Shown piece after piece: positions 13,714 through 23,928 of a stretch of 64,000 nt of DNA (positions within the stretch are counted from its first letter, which is position 1; every line of letters starts with the position of its first letter). Both the position numbers and the translations under genes were made by a program. The stretch covers positions 2,480,001 to 2,544,000 of the forward strand of contig NZ_CP041783.1 of NCBI RefSeq assembly GCF_007567505.1, written 5' to 3'. This stretch comes from Shewanella donghaensis. GTDB taxonomy: Bacteria > Pseudomonadota > Gammaproteobacteria > Enterobacterales > Shewanellaceae. The notes beneath the pieces are model-generated. The model had not been told where the DNA came from and did no database searches. It worked only from the letters and a program-made list of their open reading frames with translations.

Positions 13714-14342
13714 TACATGCCCATGCGCATTTCGCGCTCAACCTCAGTTAACGATGCTTTAAATGATTCACGTTCAAAAATACGTGTCATGTAAGCATGG
13801 ATATCTTTAGAAGTACGGACATCAAGGTTGATACCTAATTCAGGTAAACGCCATAATAGCGGACCTAAGTAACAATCTGACAAACCAAATTCTTCACTCA
13901 TGAAGTAAGGCATTTCAGCAAATACTGGCGCTAAAGCAACTAAGCTTTCAGTTAACTCTTTACGAGCAGCATCAGCTTTTTCACCTCTGCGAATACGGGC
14001 AACCAATTCATACCAGTCAGTATCAATACGGTGCATCATTAGACGACTTTGTCCGCGAGCAACTGGATATACAGGCATTAATGGTGGATGTGGGAAACGC
14101 TCATCCAAATATTCCATGATAATGCGAGACTCATACAAGACCAATTCACGATCAACTAATGTCGGAACTGAATTGTACGGATTAACATCAAGTAACTCCT
14201 GAGGCTTGTCACTAGGATCTACCTGCAATACATCAACAGTTACCCCTTTCTCAGCCAGTACGATACGTACTTGGTGGCTATATAAGTCATCAGCACCAGA
14301 AAACAGTGTCATGATAGAGCGTTTGTTGGCAGCTACAGCCAT
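13713..14342 (-). CDS. sspA: Stringent starvation protein A
   Basis: A 209-residue glutathione-S-transferase-fold protein that binds RNA polymerase and adjusts transcription during starvation and stress. The N-terminal thioredoxin-like half contains the NPYNSVPTLVDRELVLYESRII-type GST block (about 53-75). The catalytic residue for glutathione chemistry is absent, as expected for SspA. It heads the sspA-sspB pair and lies directly downstream of the bc1 operon terminator. Order and strand match other Shewanella and many gammaproteobacteria. Confidence 0.95.
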   Translation of the reverse strand: MAVAANKRSIMTLFSGADDLYSHQVRIVLAEKGVTVDVLQVDPSDKPQELLDVNPYNSVPTLVDRELVLYESRIIMEYLDERFPHPPLMPVYPVARGQSRLMMHRIDTDWYELVARIRRGEKADAARKELTESLVALAPVFAEMPYFMSEEFGLSDCYLGPLLWRLPELGINLDVRTSKDIHAYMTRIFERESFKASLTEVEREMRMGM

Positions 14343-14370
14343 TGGAATCCTCCAGGAAACGGAAAAAACA

Positions 14371-14398
14371 GAAAAAACGAGGGGCTAAGCCCCTCGTT
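14371..14398 (-). terminator. Terminator of the petABC operon
   Basis: Nine-base GC-rich arms (ACGAGGGGC / GCCCCTCGT) around a TAA loop, with a T-rich tract after the stem on the minus strand. It separates petC from sspA. Confidence 0.92.
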
Positions 14399-14437
14399 TA
14401 AAGTATGCGAATAATGTATTTTACCCGTTATTCGTGT

Positions 14438-15136
14438 CTAGTGCACATCTTTCCAGTATTCTTTCTTCAACAAATAAGCAATGATGAAGAAAAAGAATAG
14501 AAATCCGAGCACCCACCAGCCCATAGCTTCACGCTCAAGCTTCACTGGATCTGCAGAGTATGCAAGAAAACCAGTAATATCACGAACTGCTTGGTCATAC
14601 TCTTCGGCATTTAATTTGCCACCAGTTGTCACAAACGTACCATCTTCTTGTTTAACAGGAATGCCCTGTAAATCTTCAAGAACATGCGGCATACCCACTA
14701 ATGGGAATACTGTATTGTTTACACCAAATGGACGACTTTCATCTTTGTAAAAGCCTTTAAGGTATGAATAAACCCAATCTTGACCACGGACACGAGCCAC
14801 CAAAGTTAAGTCCGGTGCAGCTCCGCCAAACCACTTTGCAGCGTCAGCAGATGGAATGGCATTTTCCATCAACTCACCAATTTTAGCATCAGTAAACATG
14901 TACTTTTTACGCATGTCATCAACTGAGATACCTAAATCGTCAGCAACACGACCATAGCGTTGGTACTGAGTACTGTGACAGCCAGAACAGTATTGTTGAA
15001 ATAAATTCAAACCACGCTCAAGCGACTCTTTATCGTGTAAGTCAACATTGGCACTTTCTAAGTGAACATTCGAACCACCCGCAGCCATAGCAAGGGTTGG
15101 TAATAATGTAACTAATGCGATTAATAGCTTTTTCAT
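14438..15136 (-). CDS. petC: Ubiquinol-cytochrome c reductase, cytochrome c1 subunit
   Basis: A 232-residue haem protein of respiratory complex III that passes electrons from the Rieske centre to soluble cytochrome c. It has a Sec signal (about 1-18), a single CXXCH haem site at Cys50-Ser-Gly-Cys53-His54 and a C-terminal transmembrane anchor (about 204-223). It is last in petA-petB-petC, and its start overlaps the petB stop by one base. Length is usual for bacterial cytochrome c1. Confidence 0.96.
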   Translation of the reverse strand: MKKLLIALVTLLPTLAMAAGGSNVHLESANVDLHDKESLERGLNLFQQYCSGCHSTQYQRYGRVADDLGISVDDMRKKYMFTDAKIGELMENAIPSADAAKWFGGAAPDLTLVARVRGQDWVYSYLKGFYKDESRPFGVNNTVFPLVGMPHVLEDLQGIPVKQEDGTFVTTGGKLNAEEYDQAVRDITGFLAYSADPVKLEREAMGWWVLGFLFFFFIIAYLLKKEYWKDVH

Positions 15137-16350
15137 TAGTGCGTCACCCTCGTAGGAACCGGTTTCGTCTTCTCATTTTTACTGTAAACCCACAGTGCAA
15201 CGAAGAAAGCAAAATAAGTAAGTGTAAAGACACGAGCTGCAATAGTTAATGTAGGCGTAGCTGGAACTGCACCTAAATAACCAAGAATCAAGAATGATAC
15301 TGTAAATTGCGCAATGTTAATCTTATGGACCAATCCACGGTAACGGATTGACTTCACTTTACAGCGATCAAGCCAAGGTAAAACAAATAACACAATAATC
15401 GCTAGTCCCATGCCGACAACGCCTAATAGCTTGTCTGGAATAGCACGTAAAATTGCATAAAAAGGCGTGAAGTACCAAACCGGTGCAATGTGCTCAGGGG
15501 TCTTCATTGGGTTAGCCGCTTCAAAGTTTGGCTTCTCAAGGAAGTAACCACCACCTTCTGGCATAAAGAACAACACGTAGCAGAAGACGATTAAGAAACC
15601 GGCAACACCCATGATATCTTTTACTGTGTAATAAGGGTGGAAAGGAATAGCATCAACTGGCCATCCGTTTTCATCTTTATTCTTCTTAATCTCAACACCA
15701 TCAGGGTTATTAGACCCTACTTCGTGTAATGCAATTAAGTGAAGGAATACAAGTACAACAAGCACTAATGGTAAAGCAATGACATGCAAGGCAAAGAAAC
15801 GGTTTAGCGTAGCCCCTGAAACAACGTAGTCACCACGGATCCACAAGGTTAAATCATCACCAATAAATGGAATAGCACCGAATAATGAGATAATAACTTG
15901 CGCACCCCAGTAGGACATTTGCCCCCAAGGTAGTAAGTAACCCATAAATGCTTCAGCCATCAGCACGAGGAAGATCAACATACCAAATAACCAAAGTAGC
16001 TCTCTTGGCTTTTGATAAGAACCGTAGATTAAACCACGGAACATGTGTAGATAAACCACCACAAAGAATGCCGAAGCGCCCGTTGAGTGCATGTAACGAA
16101 GTAACCAGCCGTACTCTACATCACGCATGATATATTCAACTGAAGCGAAAGCGCCTTCAGCCGTTGGTACGTAATTCATTGTTAACCAAATACCAGTCAG
16201 TAATTGGTTAACTAGAACAAGTAATGCTAATGAACCAAAGAAGTACCAGAAGTTAAAGTTCTTTGGTGTTGGATATTGACCAACGTGGCGATTATAGGTC
16301 GCCGTCATTGGGATGCGAGCATCAATCCAATCAACGATATTCTTAACCAT
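15136..16350 (-). CDS. petB: Ubiquinol-cytochrome c reductase, cytochrome b subunit
   Basis: A 404-residue integral membrane subunit of complex III that binds two b haems and forms the quinol oxidation and quinone reduction sites. The sequence shows about eight hydrophobic helices, paired helix histidines (for example in YMHSTGASAFF and FALHVIALP) and the Qo-site PEW-type motif given here as PVWYFTPFYAILR. Both neighbours in the operon overlap it by single bases, typical of a tightly coupled pet operon. Confidence 0.96.
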   Translation of the reverse strand: MVKNIVDWIDARIPMTATYNRHVGQYPTPKNFNFWYFFGSLALLVLVNQLLTGIWLTMNYVPTAEGAFASVEYIMRDVEYGWLLRYMHSTGASAFFVVVYLHMFRGLIYGSYQKPRELLWLFGMLIFLVLMAEAFMGYLLPWGQMSYWGAQVIISLFGAIPFIGDDLTLWIRGDYVVSGATLNRFFALHVIALPLVLVVLVFLHLIALHEVGSNNPDGVEIKKNKDENGWPVDAIPFHPYYTVKDIMGVAGFLIVFCYVLFFMPEGGGYFLEKPNFEAANPMKTPEHIAPVWYFTPFYAILRAIPDKLLGVVGMGLAIIVLFVLPWLDRCKVKSIRYRGLVHKINIAQFTVSFLILGYLGAVPATPTLTIAARVFTLTYFAFFVALWVYSKNEKTKPVPTRVTH

Positions 16351-16940
16351 TATGCAGCTCCTGTGTCTACACCGATGAGTACAGTTCCATCATCGACATA
16401 TTGATGCGGAGGTACAACTAGGTTTAATGGTGCTGGTACGCCCTGGAAAACACGACCGGCCATGTCAAATTTAGAACCATGACAAGGACAGAAGAAACCA
16501 GCGGACACACCTTCCACTTGCTCACCAAAGGTATCTGGCAAATAAGTCGGTGAACAACCTAGGTGAGTACAAATACCTACAGCAATAAAGAATTCAGGCT
16601 TAATTGAACGTGCAGGGTTAGTTGCATATGCAGGTTGCTGTAATTCTTCTGAAGCAGGATCACGTAATTGACCATCTAATGTAGTCAATTGTTCTAAAAT
16701 CGTTTCAGTACGACGGACAACCCATACAGGTTTTCCTCGCCATTCAACACGAATTAATTGACCTGGCTCTACTTTACTAATATTTACTTCTACCGGTGCG
16801 CCTGCAGCTTTCGCTTTAGCGCTCGGATTCCATGACTTAATAAAAGGCACCGCTACAGCGACGGCTCCAGCTCCACCAACTACGGCGGTTGCGGCTGTCA
16901 GGAATCTGCGGCGTCCGTTATCGACTGGCGCTTTGCTCAT
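16350..16940 (-). CDS. petA: Ubiquinol-cytochrome c reductase, Rieske iron-sulfur subunit
   Basis: A 196-residue Rieske [2Fe-2S] protein. A twin-arginine-type N-terminus (NGRRRFLTAA, 8-17) leads into the single membrane anchor (about 15-33). The cluster ligands are Cys124/His126 in CTHLGC and Cys151/His154 in CPCHGS, with Cys129 likely forming the stabilising disulfide. It is the first gene of the bc1 operon. A TATAAT -10 element lies about 100 bases upstream. Confidence 0.96.
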   Translation of the reverse strand: MSKAPVDNGRRRFLTAATAVVGGAGAVAVAVPFIKSWNPSAKAKAAGAPVEVNISKVEPGQLIRVEWRGKPVWVVRRTETILEQLTTLDGQLRDPASEELQQPAYATNPARSIKPEFFIAVGICTHLGCSPTYLPDTFGEQVEGVSAGFFCPCHGSKFDMAGRVFQGVPAPLNLVVPPHQYVDDGTVLIGVDTGAA

Positions 16941-17356
16941 CCACTTATCTCCCAGAGGGTGTTGGAATTCTTATATTTTAATAACTTAGCAACATTAGAA
17001 TCACTAAAGGCTAAATCTATACTTTGAGGCGGGGCTCATTATAGCGAAAAATTAGAACCAGATCATAGTAATTCACACAACTAAGTTACGGGATTTGTAT
17101 GTTTTTTTACTAACGTTCAAAAAACAGGCAATCGTTTATATCATTATCTAGGAATTGATGGAGAAGTGAAAAACATAAGCGGTTGTAAATTAACAAAAAT
17201 ACACATAAAACTCACAAACTAAATTAGTCATAGCTGATTAATAGCATCAACATAGGAAAATTCAATTTATTTCGACGTACAATCCGAAAAAGCAAAAAAC
17301 CCGGTATAAACCGGGTTTTTTAATCAAGCTAGAATTTCATTTAATGAAATATTGGC
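16941..17356 (-). promoter_or_regulatory. petABC upstream region with candidate -10 element
   Basis: No gene is visible in this gap. On the minus strand a perfect TATAAT lies at 17038-17043, followed by a GC-rich GAGCCCC stretch, and is a plausible -10 for petABC. No good -35 was found at the right spacing. The remaining AT-rich sequence up to the hflC terminator shows no structure that I can assign. Confidence 0.4.
17294..17321 (-). terminator. Terminator downstream of hflC
   Basis: Arms AAAAACCCGGT / ACCGGGTTTTT around a short TAA-type loop, with T-runs on both strands. It ends the hfq-hflX-hflK-hflC transcription unit. Confidence 0.92.
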
Positions 17357-18247
17357 TTATTTACCATCTATCGATTTCATATATTTGAAGAAATCACTAT
17401 CTGGTTCTAATACCATAACATCACTGTTGCCAGCGAAACTTGCTTTATACGCTTCAAGACTTCTTAAGAAACCGTAAAATTCAGCATCTTTATTATAAGC
17501 ATCAGCATAGATTTTTGCAGCTAACGCATCACCTTCACCACGAATGGTTAGGGCTTTACGTTCAGCTTCAGCAACTTTAACCGTTACGTCAGCATCTATC
17601 GTTGCACGGATGATTTCAGATTGCTCTTTACCCTGTGCACGATGCTCTTTTGCTACAGCTTGACGCTCAGCACGCATACGCTGGAAAATACTGCTACTAA
17701 CATTGGCTGGTAAGTTGATTTGCTTAACACGCACATCAACCACTTCTATACCCAGATCCTGCGAGCTTTCAGATGCATTTTCAAGTGCATCATTTTGCAG
17801 TTCATCACGCTTACCAGAAACAATTTCTTTAATGGTGCGACGACCAAACTCTGTACGTAAATCATTGTTGATTTTACGTTGTAACAAGTCTTCAGCTGTA
17901 GCGATGTTACCACCGCCGGTAGACAAGTAGAATGTTTCGAAGTCTGCGATTCGCCATTTCACATACGAATCAACCATCAAATCTTTTTTCTCTGATGTTA
18001 CGAAACGATCCGCTGCACCATCTAAAGTTTGAATACGCGCATCTAGATACTTCACTTTATCAATAGCGGGTATTTTAAAGTGTAATCCAGGTGCTAAAAC
18101 GCGTGTTACTGGTTGCCCTTCGACGTCATCTTTTAAGATTTCACCAAAACGAGAAACGATTGCACGTTCACCTTCACTGACAACCATCACAGCTGATGAA
18201 CCAATACCTAGAATAATAACTAGAATAATTAGACCGACTTTACCCAT
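17357..18247 (-). CDS. hflC: HflC, membrane regulator of FtsH protease
   Basis: A 296-residue SPFH/band-7 protein. An N-terminal membrane anchor (about 4-22) is followed by the SPFH domain and a helical C-terminus facing the periplasm. With HflK it forms a large complex that encloses FtsH and limits its proteolysis of membrane substrates. It begins two bases after the hflK stop, so it is in the same operon. Length is a little below the E. coli protein but usual for the family. Confidence 0.96.
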   Translation of the reverse strand: MGKVGLIILVIILGIGSSAVMVVSEGERAIVSRFGEILKDDVEGQPVTRVLAPGLHFKIPAIDKVKYLDARIQTLDGAADRFVTSEKKDLMVDSYVKWRIADFETFYLSTGGGNIATAEDLLQRKINNDLRTEFGRRTIKEIVSGKRDELQNDALENASESSQDLGIEVVDVRVKQINLPANVSSSIFQRMRAERQAVAKEHRAQGKEQSEIIRATIDADVTVKVAEAERKALTIRGEGDALAAKIYADAYNKDAEFYGFLRSLEAYKASFAGNSDVMVLEPDSDFFKYMKSIDGK

Positions 18248-18249
18248 GA

Positions 18250-19401
18250 TTAATCCCTCCCTTGGCGAGAACGAGACTCACGAGTCTGGCGTCCATCAAG
18301 TGGCATTGAAGACGTCATAGAGTTGTTAGCAGGTGTATTCACATGCGTTTCAACAATCGGCTCAGCCATTTTGGTGCTAGATTGATTACCCATCATTTTA
18401 TCTAAAGGTAAATACATCAAATTGCCATTGTTTTTGGTATCAATAAGTACCTTGTTAGTATCAGCCATCACTTCTTGCATAGCATCTAGATACAAACGTT
18501 TTCGGGTCACTTCTGGTGCCATATGATATTCAGGTAAAAGTTTTTCGAAACGAGCTACTTTACCTTGGGCTTCTAGCACTTCACGCTGCTTATAAGCGCC
18601 AGCTTGTTGCGACATACGTTCAACTTGACCACGGGCTTTCGGTTCAATTTCACGCGCATAAGCTTCTGCTTCACGAATGAAACGTTGTTCATCTTCTTGA
18701 GCTGAAATAGCATCATCAAATGCATCTTTGACTTCTTCTGGCGGACGAGCCGGCAAGAAGTTGACATCTTGAATTGATAAACCAAGTTTATACGGTTCAA
18801 GAATACGCTCAAGTTCAGACCATGTGTCACGACGAATAGCATCACGACCCGTAGTCAGGATGTCATCCATGGTGTTATGACCGATGACGTAGCGAAGAGC
18901 ACTGTCCGTCGCTTCACGCAAACTGGCATTGGCATCAACTGCGCTATACAAGTATGAATAAGCATCATCAACACGGTATTGAACGTCAAGTTCAACTTTA
19001 ACCAAGTTTTCATCTGCGGTTAACATGCTGCCAGAAGCAGGGATAGAACGAACCGCTTTGATGTTTACCGGAGTAACGTCATCAATAAAAGTCGCTTTCC
19101 AATGTAACCCAGGTCCAACTTCACCAGAATGTTGGCCAAAACGTAAAGTTACGCCTCGCTCAGCTTCTTTAATAGTATAGAAACCAGAAGCCCCCCAAAT
19201 GATTAAACCAATGACCAAGAAAACAACTAGGAACATTGGATTAAAAGAAGGGCTCGATGTTCCACCTGAACCACCTTTACCACCGCCGAAGCGCTTTGAA
19301 AGGTTACGAAAAACTTCGTCTAAATCTGGTGGGCCTTTGTCGTTACTGTTTTTGTTTCCCCAAGGGTCTTTTCCCTTGTTACCGGGCTCATTCCAAGCCA
19401 T
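18250..19401 (-). CDS. hflK: HflK, membrane regulator of FtsH protease
   Basis: A 383-residue SPFH protein, partner of HflC. The N-terminus is a soluble Gly/Lys/Pro-rich stretch (MAWNEPGNKGKDPWG is the family hallmark), followed by a transmembrane helix (about 55-75) and the SPFH core with a long helical arm. The C-terminal 40 residues are Ser/Asn-rich and low in complexity. It lies between hflX and hflC on the same strand. Confidence 0.96.
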   Translation of the reverse strand: MAWNEPGNKGKDPWGNKNSNDKGPPDLDEVFRNLSKRFGGGKGGSGGTSSPSFNPMFLVVFLVIGLIIWGASGFYTIKEAERGVTLRFGQHSGEVGPGLHWKATFIDDVTPVNIKAVRSIPASGSMLTADENLVKVELDVQYRVDDAYSYLYSAVDANASLREATDSALRYVIGHNTMDDILTTGRDAIRRDTWSELERILEPYKLGLSIQDVNFLPARPPEEVKDAFDDAISAQEDEQRFIREAEAYAREIEPKARGQVERMSQQAGAYKQREVLEAQGKVARFEKLLPEYHMAPEVTRKRLYLDAMQEVMADTNKVLIDTKNNGNLMYLPLDKMMGNQSSTKMAEPIVETHVNTPANNSMTSSMPLDGRQTRESRSRQGRD

Positions 19402-19434
19402 TCAGTACTCCATAAGTGGATGAAATAAATGATA

Positions 19435-20754
19435 TTAGCAAGTAACGTCTACTTCTGACTCTTCAACTGAATCATCAATAATAAACGTTTCTAATTCGCC
19501 TTGACTCTGTTTTGTTAATCGACGCCAATTGGCATCCGATAAACGAACAGACAAAATACAGTTCCCCAGATCGTCGTACTCTTTCTGCTGTATCGCGTCC
19601 AGTCGATAAAACTGACCAAGATAATGACCAGCCGTAGCTGGTATTTTCAATGTTTGCTCTATGATGACTTCACCGATTAACTCGTTGATAGCCTGTAAAA
19701 GCAATTCAAATCCAATTTTTTTCTGTGCAGAAACCCAAACTCTCTCAGGTTTTCCCTCATCGTCGTAATCAATACGAGGAACAAAATCTTCTAATAAATC
19801 AATTTTATTACAAACAACTAATTGAGGGATTTCATCTGCATCAATTTCTTCAAGCACATTTTGAACTTGTTCGAAATTTTCCGTCATATTTTCATCAGCG
19901 CAGTCAACAGCGTGCAATAACAAGTCAGCTTGACGAGTTTCCTGCAGTGTCGCTTTAAAGGCTGCAACTAAATCATGAGGTAAGTGACGGATAAAACCAA
20001 CGGTGTCAGCTAATATCACTGCACCATCGGGTAAATTTAATTTCCGCAACGTAGGATCAAGTGTGGCGAACAATTGATCTGCGGCGTAGACATCTGAGGC
20101 GGTTAAGCCATTGAACAAGGTCGATTTCCCAGCATTCGTGTAACCCACCAATGATACTGTGGATAAATCACTACGCTTTCTCGATCGTCGACTTTGTTCA
20201 CGTTGCTTGTCTACTTTATCCAGTCGACGGTTAATGCTTTTAATCCGCCCACGAAGCAAGCGTCTATCGGTTTCCAGCTGGGTTTCACCCGGGCCTCGCA
20301 TACCGATACCGCCTTTTTGTCTCTCCAAGTGAGTCCAACCACGAATAAGGCGTGTCGACATGTGGCGCAATTGCGCTAGCTCCACTTGCAACTTACCTTC
20401 GTGTGTTCTCGCTCTTTGAGCAAAAATATCTAAAATCAGTGTTGTTCTGTCTAAAACTCGACACTCACAAACCTGCTCTAGGTTTCTTTCTTGGGCAGGA
20501 CTTAAAGAGTGATTAAAAATCACTACTTTAGCTTCCGTAGCCGCTACCATTGCAGCAAGCTCTTCTACTTTACCTGAACCAACAAAAAACTTTCTATCAG
20601 GTGAACGTCGACTCCCAGTAATAACACCAACAGAGCGCACTCCTGCTGATTCGACTAATAATTGTAACTCAGTTATGTCTTCTCTACGATCGTCGTCAGA
20701 AAATTCAATATGTACAAGAACCGCGGTTTCACCCGCTTCATAGCGATCAAACAA
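19435..20754 (-). CDS. hflX: Ribosome-associated GTPase HflX
   Basis: A 439-residue GTPase that binds the 50S subunit and splits stalled ribosomes under stress. The N-terminal HflX domain is followed by a G domain with G1 GYTNAGKST (about 203-211), G3 DTVGF and G4 NKID. The start codon is TTG at 20754, supported by an AAGGAG site nine bases upstream and by the conserved N-terminus MFDRYEAGE. It sits 19 bases after hfq, the usual arrangement. Confidence 0.96.
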   Translation of the reverse strand: MFDRYEAGETAVLVHIEFSDDDRREDITELQLLVESAGVRSVGVITGSRRSPDRKFFVGSGKVEELAAMVAATEAKVVIFNHSLSPAQERNLEQVCECRVLDRTTLILDIFAQRARTHEGKLQVELAQLRHMSTRLIRGWTHLERQKGGIGMRGPGETQLETDRRLLRGRIKSINRRLDKVDKQREQSRRSRKRSDLSTVSLVGYTNAGKSTLFNGLTASDVYAADQLFATLDPTLRKLNLPDGAVILADTVGFIRHLPHDLVAAFKATLQETRQADLLLHAVDCADENMTENFEQVQNVLEEIDADEIPQLVVCNKIDLLEDFVPRIDYDDEGKPERVWVSAQKKIGFELLLQAINELIGEVIIEQTLKIPATAGHYLGQFYRLDAIQQKEYDDLGNCILSVRLSDANWRRLTKQSQGELETFIIDDSVEESEVDVTC

Positions 20755-20773
20755 GTAGTAAACTCCTTAAATA

Positions 20774-21082
<309 letters not shown>

Positions 21083-21123
21083 TTATTGTTTAGTTTTAGT
21101 ATTATACAGCAACTAATAATAAT

Positions 21124-22050
21124 CTAGTTCGAATGTTGTATAAGTGTAACTAAATTTCCTTCGGCGCCAGTTTCGAGCCAGATTAATTCAGGCCAACTTC
21201 TCAACCATGTTAATTGACGTTTAGCTAATTGCCTAGTAGCAGCAGTGGCTTTTTCAATTAAAATGTCATAGTCAAATTCACCATCTAAGTACTGCCAACA
21301 TTGTCTGTAACCAACGCAACGCATTGCAGGCATATCTAAATGTAAATCTCCGCGATCTTTCAATCGTTGGACTTCTTCGATAAAACCTTGCTGCATCATC
21401 AGTTTAAATCTTTTTGCGATCAATTCATGTAATACTTTTCTATCATGTGGTGCTATCGCAAATTGCACCACATCGTATGGTAATGGTTCAGACTTCGTCG
21501 CTGTTAACTCAGTCATTGTCTTACCCGTTATTCTAAAAACTTCTAACGCTCGAGATAGGCGTTGTGGATCATTTGGGTGAATTCTAGCTCCAGATGTCGG
21601 ATCCACTTGGCATAGTTGGTCATGTAATGCTTCCCAACCTTGCTCTTGTGACTCTTCCATTATCTGAGCTCTGATTTGTTCATCAGCCCCAGGTAAAGGA
21701 GACAAGCCTTCTAATAACGCTTTAAAATACATCATGGTGCCACCGACTAATAAAGGGGTTTTACCACGACTTATAATATCTTCAATTTGAGCAATTGCAT
21801 CACGTCTAAAATCTGCTGCCGAGTAACTTTCGCTGGGATCTAATATATCAATCAAACGATGAGGCGCTAATGAAAGCTCATTCGCATCCGGTTTAGCCGA
21901 ACCTATGTCCATCTGACGATAAATTAATGCTGAATCTACAGATATAATTTCGCAATTATGCTTTTGAGCCATTTCAATTGCTAAAGCCGTTTTACCTGAA
22001 GCAGTTGGCCCCATTAAAAACAATACTCTGGGCTGTTTGAGTTGGTTCAC
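21124..22050 (-). CDS. miaA: tRNA dimethylallyltransferase MiaA
   Basis: A 308-residue enzyme that adds a dimethylallyl group to A37 of tRNAs reading codons that begin with U. The P-loop GPTASGKT (about 14-21) and the [16 protein letters not shown] substrate-binding block are present. The start is GTG at 22050, one base after the mutL stop. The overlapping ATG is out of frame and runs straight into TGA. It is co-transcribed with mutL and hfq. Confidence 0.96.
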   Translation of the reverse strand: MNQLKQPRVLFLMGPTASGKTALAIEMAQKHNCEIISVDSALIYRQMDIGSAKPDANELSLAPHRLIDILDPSESYSAADFRRDAIAQIEDIISRGKTPLLVGGTMMYFKALLEGLSPLPGADEQIRAQIMEESQEQGWEALHDQLCQVDPTSGARIHPNDPQRLSRALEVFRITGKTMTELTATKSEPLPYDVVQFAIAPHDRKVLHELIAKRFKLMMQQGFIEEVQRLKDRGDLHLDMPAMRCVGYRQCWQYLDGEFDYDILIEKATAATRQLAKRQLTWLRSWPELIWLETGAEGNLVTLIQHSN

Positions 22051-22051
22051 A

Positions 22052-23926
22052 TTAATTCTCTTCTAACCATTTTTGCCATGGTAATGATTTTGACCCTGAC
22101 AGCAAACTCTGCTGCTGTTCATCACTTAATTGACTATATTGTTGCCAAACATCAACTGCAGCTGAAAAATTTTGTGCTTGCTGAGTTGCCATCCATAAAG
22201 CTAATGCTTCATCTGTCGGTGTTTCTAATTTTATCCAGTTGAGTAATTCTGGAATTAACACTGCCAATTGGCTATCTCTCAGATATGGGGGCACATTCTT
22301 AATTATCAACTGTTGATAACGAATCGATAAGGTTAAACCCATTCTTCGTAGCAGTTGCTCTCTTTCGTCGAGTATTGTTTTCCAATCTACATCAGCCTGA
22401 ATCGAAACAGGCATGAGTAGCGGTTGACCAACAACACCTGTAGCAAGCTTAGCTATAATCTCATTTTTACTCGTTAAAGTAGCCACTTGAGAAATATCTA
22501 ATAATAATATCTCACTCGCTTTTACTATCACCCAATAGCGACCACCTAATATTGATGGCATTGTAATTTGTGCGGAGAGATTAGCTTCATTAATTTGCGT
22601 TAATGAAGTTTTTTCAGCTTGAGTTTGAAGTAGTTGTCCATAATTTGCGATGGCTGTTGGCGTTATCTCAACATTATCGACATTTCGCTCATTCCCATAC
22701 CCACCAATAACACTATGATTCCCAGTGTTATCACTATTCTTATATTGATATCCCTGCGCCGGCACTGACATATTGCCAAATTGGCTAATGGAATGTTCTC
22801 TTGGTTGATGAGCTGGGTTACTTCCTTGACTGACATGGTGTTCATTATCCTGCCAGTCACTTTCATCGTTCGGGATCGATGAACCTTGATCAATAATTGG
22901 TTTAGAAGACGTTGGGATTTCCAGTCCTAACTCTGGCAACTGAGCTAAAACAGATTGCAGCGCCTGCAAAATGAAATCATGCACTAAGCGGCTTTGATGA
23001 AAACGCACTTCGTGCTTTGCTGGGTGCACATTAACATCAACTTGATGCGGATCTATCTCGAGCATTAATACATAGCCAGGCTGATGCTGTATTTGAAACT
23101 GCTCAAATGCTTGTCTAACAGCATGATTGACCAATCTGTCTCTCACTAAACGACCATTAACGTAAAAATAGCAGCTATCGGTAACTTGCAAGTCATTGGG
23201 CGATTGGAGGTAACCCGATAAAATTAGCCCATCATGCTGACACTCTAGGCTTAATGCATGTTCGGCAAATGCACGACCACATATCTGTCCTAATCGTTGT
23301 TTATACTGTATTTCGGTATTAGCTGTACGGTACTGTCTTACTAACTTTCCGTTATGCGTTAACGTAAAATGTACATCCGTACGCGCGATTGCAATACGCT
23401 TTAACCACTCATCAATATGAGTAAATTCGGTTTTATCACTTTTTAAAAAACGGCGCCTTGCTGGCGTATTAAAAAACAAGTCGACAACTTCAATTGTTGT
23501 GCCTTTAGGATGCGCAGCTGGGGTGATTTTCACGTCCATTTGTGAGCCGGCAGCATTGGCTTGCCAAGCTTCAGTTTGTTCTGCAGGTTTACTAGTGAGA
23601 CTTAAACGAGAGACAGAACTAATACTGGCTAGCGCTTCTCCTCTAAAACCAAAACTTAATATCGCTTCTAAATCATCAAGAGAATGCACTTTAGAGGTTG
23701 CATGGCGAGAAAGAGCTAACGCTAATTCATCCTTAGAGACTCCCTTGCCGTTATCTCTAATTCTTATGAGCTTACTGCCACCTTTATCGATGTCGATATC
23801 AACCCGCGTTGCACCAGCATCCAAACTATTTTCAACCAGCTCCTTAACGACAGATGCAGGGCGCTCGACCACTTCGCCTGCAGCGATTTGGTTAGCAAGT
23901 TGTGGCGGTAAGATTTGAATAGTCAT
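22052..23926 (-). CDS. mutL: DNA mismatch repair protein MutL
   Basis: A 624-residue GHKL ATPase that links MutS mismatch recognition to downstream strand removal. The ATP-binding motifs [10 protein letters not shown] (about 31-40), DNGKG and GFRGEAL are intact. The middle (about 340-440) is a low-conservation Ser/Asn/Gln-rich linker, and the C-terminal dimerisation domain lacks the DQHA endonuclease motif, as in E. coli. Its start is two bases from the amiB stop, so the genes are coupled. Confidence 0.96.
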   Translation of the reverse strand: MTIQILPPQLANQIAAGEVVERPASVVKELVENSLDAGATRVDIDIDKGGSKLIRIRDNGKGVSKDELALALSRHATSKVHSLDDLEAILSFGFRGEALASISSVSRLSLTSKPAEQTEAWQANAAGSQMDVKITPAAHPKGTTIEVVDLFFNTPARRRFLKSDKTEFTHIDEWLKRIAIARTDVHFTLTHNGKLVRQYRTANTEIQYKQRLGQICGRAFAEHALSLECQHDGLILSGYLQSPNDLQVTDSCYFYVNGRLVRDRLVNHAVRQAFEQFQIQHQPGYVLMLEIDPHQVDVNVHPAKHEVRFHQSRLVHDFILQALQSVLAQLPELGLEIPTSSKPIIDQGSSIPNDESDWQDNEHHVSQGSNPAHQPREHSISQFGNMSVPAQGYQYKNSDNTGNHSVIGGYGNERNVDNVEITPTAIANYGQLLQTQAEKTSLTQINEANLSAQITMPSILGGRYWVIVKASEILLLDISQVATLTSKNEIIAKLATGVVGQPLLMPVSIQADVDWKTILDEREQLLRRMGLTLSIRYQQLIIKNVPPYLRDSQLAVLIPELLNWIKLETPTDEALALWMATQQAQNFSAAVDVWQQYSQLSDEQQQSLLSGSKSLPWQKWLEEN

Positions 23927-23928
23927 AG

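Noticed and set aside
23499..23918. 139-residue plus-strand reading frame opposite mutL
   Set aside because: It lies fully inside the ATPase coding region of mutL on the other strand, has no ribosome site and has a composition typical of an antisense shadow.
22052..23926. Possible truncated or fused mutL because of its low-complexity middle
   Set aside because: The length and both terminal domains are complete. A variable Ser/Gln-rich linker is normal for MutL.
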